11,345 bases of DNA from CAYXXN01 sp964469055. Lineage in GTDB: Bacteria > Acidobacteriota > Thermoanaerobaculia > Multivoradales > JAHEKO01. Where the stretch lies: assembly GCA_964469055.1 (NCBI GenBank), contig CAYXXN010000101.1, positions 1-11,345 on the forward strand, read 5' to 3'. Both the position numbers and the translations under genes were made by a program. This document shows positions 7,064 through 11,345 of this stretch, piece by piece (the first letter of the stretch is position 1; each line of letters starts with the position of its first letter). The notes beneath the pieces are model-generated. The model saw only the letters and a list, made by a program, of their open reading frames with translations, did not search any database and had not been told where the DNA came from.

Positions 7064-7876
7064 ATGACCGAGGCCGATCCGCTCCCGCCCCGGCCGCCCG
7101 GACCCCTGCTGGCCGGCACGCCGCCGGTCGCTCCCCGGCGGTCGGGGCGCTACGAACTGCGGGCGGTCGCCGACGAGGCAGCGCTCGACGCCGTCCTGCG
7201 CCTGCGCTACAGGGTCTTCAACCTCGAGCTGGGCGAGGGCCTGGAGAGGTCGCGATCGACCGGCCGGGACGAGGACCCCTTCGATCCCCAGTGCCTCCAT
7301 CTCCTGGTGGAAGACCGCGAGGCGGGCGAGGTGGTCGGAACCTACCGCCTGCAGAGCGCGGCGATGGCGGCGGGCGGACGGGGCTTCTACACGGACGGCG
7401 AGTACGAGCTCGCCGCCCTCCCTGGGGCAGTGAGGGCACGCTCGATGGAGATCGGGCGCGCCTGCATCGCCCGCGAGCACCGCAACCACGCGGTGCTGTT
7501 CCTGCTCTGGCAGGGCCTGGCCGCTGGCCTCGTCGCCGCTCAGTGCCGCTACCTCTTCGGCTGCTGCTCGCTGACCAGCCAGGATCCCGCCGTCGGCGTC
7601 GCCGCGGCCGCCGAGCTCGAGCGCGCCGGCTGGCGGCATCCGTCCTTGTGGGTGCCGGCACGCGCCGGCCACGAGTGCGAGGCGCCGCCGGTCGCTCGAA
7701 CGAGCGTTGCGGTGGAGCTCCCCACGCTCTTCCGCAGCTACCTGCGCTACGGCGCGCGGGTGGTGAGCCCGCCGGCGATCGACCGCGAGTTCAAGACCAT
7801 CGACTTCTTGGTCCTCCTCGACGTCGAGACGCTCGACGAGTGGTCGCGCCGCCTGTTCTTCCCGCCCTCCGCGTGA
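7064..7876 (+). CDS. OlsB-like GNAT-fold N-acyltransferase
   Basis: A 270-residue protein resembling OlsB, which transfers a 3-hydroxyacyl chain from acyl-ACP to the amino group of ornithine (first step of ornithine-lipid synthesis). Visible family features are the RLRYRVFNLELG segment, the aspartate-rich DEDPFDPQCLHLLVEDR, GEVVGTYRLQ, FYTDGEYEL, MEIGRACIAREHRN (Glu129) and the YLFGCCSL segment near residue 167. A proline-rich stretch of about 28 residues precedes the domain. It has no signal peptide, so it should act at the cytoplasmic face of the membrane. Its 3' end overlaps an OlsA/PlsC-like gene by four bases, the classic olsB-olsA partnership, which strengthens the call. The amino substrate could be ornithine, another amino acid or an amine; related acyl-homoserine-lactone-like or PEP-CTERM-linked GNATs are less likely. 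Confidence 0.8.
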   Translation: MTEADPLPPRPPGPLLAGTPPVAPRRSGRYELRAVADEAALDAVLRLRYRVFNLELGEGLERSRSTGRDEDPFDPQCLHLLVEDREAGEVVGTYRLQSAAMAAGGRGFYTDGEYELAALPGAVRARSMEIGRACIAREHRNHAVLFLLWQGLAAGLVAAQCRYLFGCCSLTSQDPAVGVAAAAELERAGWRHPSLWVPARAGHECEAPPVARTSVAVELPTLFRSYLRYGARVVSPPAIDREFKTIDFLVLLDVETLDEWSRRLFFPPSA

Positions 7877-8670
7877 GGGTGCTGGCGCGGTCCCTGCTGC
7901 GGGCCCTGCGCCTGGCCGCCTGGACGAGCTGGTGCGCGCTCGCTGCCGCCGCTGGCAGCTGGTGGTGGCGTCGGCAGAGCGAGCGTCGCTGGGCGTGGCG
8001 CCGTCGCTGGACGCAGCGCTGGGGGGTCGGCTGCTGGCCGATCCTCGGCTTGACGGCGACGATCGAGGGCGAGCCGCCGCGGCCGCCGTACCTCCTGGTC
8101 GTCAACCACCTCTCCTGGGTGGACGTCCTGTTACTGGCGGGTGCGGTAGGGGGAGTGTTCGTCGCCAAGGCGGACCTCGCCGGCTGGCCGTTCGTCGGCG
8201 CCGCCTGCCGCACCGCCGGCACGATCTTCGTGGTGCGCGAGTCGCGACGCGACGTCGTGCGGGTCAACGAGGAGGTCGAGCGAGCGATGGCGACGGGCGC
8301 CGGGGTGATCCTCTTCGCCGAGGGCACGAGCAGCTCGGGTGCCCGTGTGGAGCCCTTCCGGGCCTCCCTCTTGGAGTACCCGGCGCGGGCGGGTGTGCCG
8401 GTGCACTGGGCCGCCCTGACCTACGCCACGCCCCCGGCCCAACCGCCGGCCCACCTGGCCATCTGTTGGTGGGGCGGCATGCCCTTCCTGCCCCACGTCC
8501 TCGGCCTGCTGCGTTTGCCGGGGTTCAGCGCCGAACTGCGGCTGGGCGGCGAGCCCGTGCGAGAATCCGATCGCAAGGTCCTGGCTTCCAGCCTGCACGG
8601 CGCGGTGAGCGCCCGTTTTCGGCCGATCCTGGAAGGGGAGAACGCAGCGTGGCCCGCAGCTCCCAGTTAG
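7873..8670 (+). CDS. OlsA/PlsC-like 1-acyl-glycerol-phosphate or lyso-lipid O-acyltransferase
   Basis: A 265-residue acyltransferase starting at a GTG overlapping the OlsB-like stop (GTGA); a second GTG two codons later is an alternative. An N-terminal arginine/tryptophan-rich segment with a hydrophobic helix (residues about 6-28) anchors it. Family motifs are in order: block I NHLSWVD (His79, Asp84), the block II arginine in IFVVRES, block III FAEGTSSSG (Glu150; Ala replaces the usual Pro) and block IV VPVHWAALTY. These define the LPLAT/PlsC superfamily, which moves an acyl chain to a hydroxyl group on a lysophospholipid or lyso-ornithine lipid. Pairing with the preceding gene suggests the second step of aminolipid synthesis, although a phosphatidic-acid role cannot be excluded. 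The last 22 bases overlap the next gene. Confidence 0.88.
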   Translation: MRVLARSLLRALRLAAWTSWCALAAAAGSWWWRRQSERRWAWRRRWTQRWGVGCWPILGLTATIEGEPPRPPYLLVVNHLSWVDVLLLAGAVGGVFVAKADLAGWPFVGAACRTAGTIFVVRESRRDVVRVNEEVERAMATGAGVILFAEGTSSSGARVEPFRASLLEYPARAGVPVHWAALTYATPPAQPPAHLAICWWGGMPFLPHVLGLLRLPGFSAELRLGGEPVRESDRKVLASSLHGAVSARFRPILEGENAAWPAAPS

Positions 8671-9167
8671 CGCTCGACAGCGTACGGCTCCTCTCCGAGG
8701 GCCGCGCTCTCCTCGAACGCCTCGACGACGCCGTCTTCGTTGGCCTGCCGGCGGTGCAGCTGGGGGCGGTCGGCAGTCACTTCCGGCACTGCCTCGACTT
8801 CTATCTCTGCTTCCTGGCGGGGCTGGAGGGTGGTCGCGTCGACTACGAAGCGCGAGCTCGCGACCCGCGGATCGAGGGCGACCGCCGCCGGGCGAAGGCG
8901 CTCGCCGCTGAGCTCGAGGCCCGGCTCGCCGCCCTCGCCGCAGAGGCCGAGGAGCGCGAACTGGCGGTCGCGGGCCCGAGCCGCGATGGTTCCAACGGCG
9001 GCTACCGCTCGACGGTGGGGCGCGAGCTGCAGTTCCTGGCCAGCCACACGCTCCACCACTACGCGCTGATCGCGGCCCTCCTGCGGCTGCAGGGGGTGGA
9101 GCCCGGCGAGGAGTTCGGGGTGGCGCCCTCGACCCTGGAGCACCGCCGCCGCCTGGCCGCGCAGTGA
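8649..9167 (+). CDS. DinB-like four-helix putative metalloenzyme
   Basis: A 172-residue cytoplasmic protein starting at a GTG inside the end of the acyltransferase gene (22-base overlap), with a strong purine-rich site (GGAAGGGGAG) ending 8 bases before it. The pattern fits the DinB/YfiT superfamily: an N-terminal helix ending HFRHCLDFYLCFL (His44, His47) and, late in the chain, FLASHTLHHYALIAALL with His133-xxx-His137, the usual three-histidine metal-site layout. The C-terminus (EEFGVAPSTLEHR) is distinctive. Superfamily members include thiol-dependent S-transferases and the iron-binding part of EgtB-like enzymes, but many are uncharacterised. The substrate here is unknown. It overlaps the ATP-grasp gene by four bases, so a shared pathway with the acyltransferases and ligase is plausible. 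Confidence 0.78.
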   Translation: MARSSQLALDSVRLLSEGRALLERLDDAVFVGLPAVQLGAVGSHFRHCLDFYLCFLAGLEGGRVDYEARARDPRIEGDRRRAKALAAELEARLAALAAEAEERELAVAGPSRDGSNGGYRSTVGRELQFLASHTLHHYALIAALLRLQGVEPGEEFGVAPSTLEHRRRLAAQ

Positions 9168-10300
9168 CGGTCGCTGCTCCCCGGCGCCGGCGGTGGCTCG
9201 GGCGCGTGCGGCGCTGGCGTCGCTGGGAGTTCTGGCCCGCCTGGGCGGTCTATCCGCCCATCGTTCTCTACGTCCTCGGCCTGGGCTTGCGCCATCGCGG
9301 GCTGACCGCCTTCACCGCCGCCAACCCCGGTATTCCGGGCGGCGGCTTCATCGGCGAGTCGAAAGCCGGGATCCTCTCCCGCCTCGGGACCGCTCCCGGC
9401 TGGAGGGTGCCGGCCTGGCGCTTGTTGCCGGCGGCGGACCCCCTGTGGGAGCGACTCGCGGCGCTGCGCGCTTTTCGCGCCGCGGAGGGTCTCGACTACC
9501 CGCTGGTGCTCAAGCCCGACGCCGGCCAGCGCGGCTCCGGCGTGTCCATCGTGGAGAGCGACGCCGAAGTCGAGGCCTACTTGCGGCGCGCCCAGCGCGA
9601 CACGCTGGTCCAGGAGTACGTCCCCGGGCTCGAGTTCGGGCTCTTCTACGTGCGCTTCCCCGACGCGCCGCACGGCCGACTGGTGGCGATCACGGAGAAG
9701 CGGTTGCCGGAGGTCATCGGCGACGGCCAGAGCACGGTCGAGGCGCTGATCCTGGCCGACGACCGCGCGGTGTGCCTGGCGGACCTCTACCTGGCTCGGC
9801 AGGGCGAGGGACGAAGCCGCGTGCCGGCGGTCGGCGAGCGGGTCCCCCTGGCGCAGCTCGGCACCCATTGCCGCGGCGCCGTCTTCAGCGACGGCTCGCG
9901 GCACGCCACTCCTGCCCTCGAGGCCGCCGTCGAAGCGATGAGCCGCACCTTCGAGGGTTTCCATTTCGGGCGCTACGACGTGCGCGTGCCTTCGCTGGCG
10001 GCGCTGGCGGCCGGCGGGCCGCTGACGCTGATCGAGCTCAACGGGGTGACCTCGGAGCCGACCCACACCTACGACGCCCGCTACGGCGTGCTGGCCGGCT
10101 GGCGCGCGCTCGCTTGGCAGTGGAGGACGGCGTTCGCCATCGGCGCCGCCAACCGCGACCGGGGGGCGGTGGCGGCCGCGATCGCGATCCTCGCCGCCGC
10201 GCTCGCGGAGTACCGGCGGGGCGCCCGCGGTCATCCGCCCGAGGGCGAGCTGGCGGGGGTCGTGAGGCGAACGACGAGCCCCGAGCGGACGGTCCCGTGA
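9164..10300 (+). CDS. ATP-grasp carboxylate-amine ligase-like protein with hydrophobic N-terminus
   Basis: A 378-residue protein from a GTG overlapping the DinB-like stop. Residues 1-20 are highly basic, followed by a hydrophobic segment (WEFWPAWAVYPPIVLYVLGL, about 21-40) that probably ties it to the membrane. The ATP-grasp core follows: Lys117 in YPLVLKPDAGQRGSGVSIV (phosphate-binding lysine and glycine-rich loop), then VQEYVPGLEFGLFYVRF, EVIGDGQSTVEALI and the metal-binding ELNGVTSE (Glu291, Asn293). Homologues are often named D-Ala-D-Ala ligase, but the TAANPGIPGGGFIGESK region and membrane segment are not typical of Ddl. It should activate a carboxylate with ATP and join it to an amine or other nucleophile. 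In this operon, an amino-acid-containing lipid is an attractive but unproven substrate. Confidence 0.8.
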   Translation: MTVAAPRRRRWLGRVRRWRRWEFWPAWAVYPPIVLYVLGLGLRHRGLTAFTAANPGIPGGGFIGESKAGILSRLGTAPGWRVPAWRLLPAADPLWERLAALRAFRAAEGLDYPLVLKPDAGQRGSGVSIVESDAEVEAYLRRAQRDTLVQEYVPGLEFGLFYVRFPDAPHGRLVAITEKRLPEVIGDGQSTVEALILADDRAVCLADLYLARQGEGRSRVPAVGERVPLAQLGTHCRGAVFSDGSRHATPALEAAVEAMSRTFEGFHFGRYDVRVPSLAALAAGGPLTLIELNGVTSEPTHTYDARYGVLAGWRALAWQWRTAFAIGAANRDRGAVAAAIAILAAALAEYRRGARGHPPEGELAGVVRRTTSPERTVP

Positions 10301-10821
10301 AGGAGCTCGTCTCCGTCGTCATCGGCCTGGGCTCGAACCTGGAGCCGGAGCGCCACCTGCCGCTGGTCCTCGTGGAGTTGGCGCGCGTCCTCGAGGTGAC
10401 GGCGGTCTCAGCCATCTATGCCAGCGAGCCAGTCGGCGCGCCGGGCTCGCCGCCTTTTCTCAACGCGGCGGTGAAAGCCGCCACGGACCTGTCTCCCGAG
10501 CGCCTCAAGTCCGAGGTGTTGCGGCCGCTCGAGACCGCCCTCGGCCGCCGCCGCACCGGCGATCGCAACGCGCCGCGCACGATCGATCTGGACCTGCTGC
10601 TCTACGGTGATCTGGTGGTCGAGGATCTCGGGAGCGGCATGCGAGTGCCGGATCCGGCCCTCCTTGCGCGCGCGCACGTCGCGATTCCCGCGGCGGAGGT
10701 GTGGCCCGAGGCCGTCCATCCGGTGACCCGCGAGACCTTGGCGGCGATCGCGGCGCGGCTTTCCGTCGAGGTGGGGTTGGTCCGCGTTCCCGGCATTGCC
10801 GGCTGGCCCGCCGGCGGCTAG
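10297..10821 (+). CDS. folK: 2-amino-4-hydroxy-6-hydroxymethyldihydropteridine diphosphokinase (HPPK)
   Basis: A 174-residue cytoplasmic enzyme that moves a pyrophosphate group from ATP to 6-hydroxymethyl-7,8-dihydropterin, a step of folate synthesis. The start is a GTG overlapping the ATP-grasp stop (GTGA). Signatures are the N-terminal VVIGLGSNLEPERHL, YASEPVGAPGSPPFLNAAV, and RNAPRTIDLDLLLYGD with the magnesium-binding Asp97 and Asp99 and Arg94. The C-terminal VPDPALLARAHVAIPAAEVW corresponds to the usual 'HP-hydrophobic, R-FVL-PL' region but is less canonical. Length fits the family. No other folate gene lies in the window, so its place at the end of a lipid/redox operon is unusual. The TAG stop lies in the left arm of the long inverted repeat. 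Confidence 0.93.
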   Translation: MKELVSVVIGLGSNLEPERHLPLVLVELARVLEVTAVSAIYASEPVGAPGSPPFLNAAVKAATDLSPERLKSEVLRPLETALGRRRTGDRNAPRTIDLDLLLYGDLVVEDLGSGMRVPDPALLARAHVAIPAAEVWPEAVHPVTRETLAAIAARLSVEVGLVRVPGIAGWPAGG

Positions 10822-10987
10822 TGGCTCGGGGGCTCCCCCGGCGGACCACGCGGCCGCGTTCCGAGTCTGCAAAGGGGGCGGCCGCTTGTGCGCGCGGGCG
10901 CGCCATCGTCTGAGGCCTGCGGCGGCCGTGCGCTCGCGCCCGTGCTCAAGGTCCGCCCGGGGGAGCCCCCGAGCCACTAGCCGCGGG
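10811..10987. repeat. Long near-perfect inverted repeat flanked by TA (possible MITE or structured RNA)
   Basis: The arms at 10818-10847 and 10950-10980 are reverse complements over 30 positions, with a single unpaired base in the right arm. A further six of seven bases match just outside (10811-10817 with 10981-10987). Each arm begins CTAGTGGCTCGGGGG and contains its own GGGGGCTCCCCC near-palindrome. The 102-base centre holds a further potential stem, CGGGCGCG (10895-10902) with CGCGCCCG (10935-10942), a perfect 12-base palindrome ACGCGGCCGCGT (10848-10859) and a second GCGGCCGC at 10878-10885. TA dinucleotides at 10819-10820 and 10978-10979 flank the arms, as IS630/mariner-type elements would leave. 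The whole fold could also act as a terminator or non-coding RNA. No T-run follows the right arm, and no transposase is encoded. It covers most of the 208-base gap between folK and the next gene. Confidence 0.8.
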
Positions 10988-11014
10988 CTCCGCTGTGCCC
11001 GGGGGAGGGCTCTC

Positions 11015-11020
11015 TATAAT
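11015..11020 (+). promoter_or_regulatory. Consensus -10 box for the TatT-like gene
   Basis: TATAAT, a perfect sigma-70-type -10 hexamer, in a very GC-rich gap. No convincing -35 is seen at the usual spacing. Transcription would start near 11026-11028, only a few bases before the ATG at 11030, implying a leaderless or nearly leaderless message. Just upstream, GCCCGGGGGAG at 10997-11007 repeats 11 bases of the right arm of the inverted repeat (10955-10965). Confidence 0.5.
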
Positions 11021-11029
11021 CCCGGCGCG

Positions 11030-11345
11030 ATGCTCGTGCGGTCGCGACGCGGCAAGATCCCCGGGCTTGCACCCCCCTTACTCGATCTGTTTCTGTTTCT
11101 CGCCGTTCCTTTTCTCGCCGGCTGCTCCGTGCGTGGCCTCGCCGTGCGGGCGTTGGGCAACGCGCTCGCCGGAGCCGGTGATGTCTTCGCTTCCGACGAG
11201 GACCCCGAATTGGTGCGAGAGGCGGTCCCCTTCGCTCTCAAGACGATGGAGGCACTGCTGGCCGAGCAGCCGGACAACCGATACTTGTTGCTGGGAGCCT
11301 GCAAGGGATTCGTGCAGTACGCCTACGCCTTCGTCGAGACCGACG
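11030..11345 (+). CDS. TatT-family (TRAP-transporter-associated TPR) lipoprotein, N-terminal part
   Basis: The first 105 codons of a rightward gene that runs off the window. The N-terminus is basic, then hydrophobic (LLDLFLFLAVPFLAGC), with a lipobox LAGC giving lipid-anchored Cys32. The mature part begins SVRGLAVRALGNALAGAGDV, then FASDEDPELVREAVPFALKT and LLLGACKGFVQYAYAF, ending at residue 105. These stretches match from memory the TatT component family, TPR-helix lipoproteins first described in Treponema as partners of TRAP-type periplasmic binding proteins. Whether a TRAP transporter follows downstream cannot be seen. The ATG lies about 10 bases after the TATAAT, with no Shine-Dalgarno between. 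The gene is separated from folK by the inverted-repeat region and so starts its own transcription unit. Confidence 0.82.
   Translation, partial: MLVRSRRGKIPGLAPPLLDLFLFLAVPFLAGCSVRGLAVRALGNALAGAGDVFASDEDPELVREAVPFALKTMEALLAEQPDNRYLLLGACKGFVQYAYAFVETD

Noticed and set aside
6065..7672. A 535-codon open frame on the minus strand
   Set aside because: It runs antisense across the Rieske, CHCC and OlsB-like genes, all of which show family motifs on the plus strand. The translation is low in complexity and matches nothing recognisable.
9059..10234. A 391-codon open frame on the minus strand
   Set aside because: It is antisense to the ATP-grasp gene, which carries the expected lysine, glycine-loop and metal-binding residues.
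9164..10300. Naming the ATP-grasp protein as D-alanine-D-alanine ligase
   Set aside because: The ATP-grasp core is present, but the hydrophobic N-terminus and the surrounding sequence do not match Ddl, and no cell-wall genes are near.
10848..10949. A tRNA or known small RNA inside the inverted repeat
   Set aside because: No cloverleaf, TTC loop, CCA end, or SRP, 6S or RNase P signature could be recognised in the centre.
10818..10980. The inverted repeat as a simple intrinsic terminator
   Set aside because: The stem is much longer than usual, encloses about 100 bases and is not followed by a T-run. It may still stop transcription, but it does not fit the standard type.

Overview
This is a very GC-rich, densely coded bacterial segment. 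The gene content suggests a Gram-negative (diderm) bacterium: there are several predicted periplasmic or lipoprotein envelope proteins, a PlsC-type acyltransferase and a TatT-like TPR lipoprotein. The combination would fit Acidobacteriota (Thermoanaerobaculia-like), Myxococcota or a high-GC proteobacterial relative. No marker gene fixes the taxon, so this placement is inference. No rRNA, tRNA, CRISPR array, phage gene or transposase gene was seen.

Minus strand, 1-3365: four consecutive genes, transcribed leftwards, form a likely envelope operon. They encode an M48 zinc metalloprotease with a C-terminal TPR-like region (BepA type), a SYLF/Ysc84 lipid-binding protein, a YceI-like periplasmic protein, and the N-terminus of a putative lipoprotein aminopeptidase that leaves the window. 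Each has an export signal.

Plus strand, 3434-10821: ten tightly packed genes with gaps of 2-6 bases or overlaps look like one transcription unit. It diverges from the envelope operon across a 68-base gap. In order they encode a FadI-like 3-ketoacyl-CoA thiolase; two small membrane proteins (88 and 50 aa); a fusion of a ferric-reductase-like haem membrane domain with a Rieske [2Fe-2S] domain; a membrane-anchored protein with a Cys/His/Cys/Cys motif; an OlsB-like N-acyltransferase; an OlsA/PlsC-like O-acyltransferase; a DinB-like putative metalloenzyme; an ATP-grasp ligase with a hydrophobic N-terminus; and FolK of folate synthesis. Two themes share the unit: a membrane redox module (4861-7060) and an acyl/aminolipid module (7064-10300). 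Four junctions use the same GTGA start/stop overlap.

Plus strand, 10822-11345: the gap after folK is dominated by a near-perfect long inverted repeat of about 160 bases overall with 30 paired bases, flanked by TA. After it come a consensus -10 box and the 5' part of a TatT-family lipoprotein gene that runs off the end of the window.

The best candidates for something undescribed are the Rieske/haem/CHCC redox module, the OlsB-OlsA-DinB-ATP-grasp lipid cluster coupled to it, and the inverted-repeat element.
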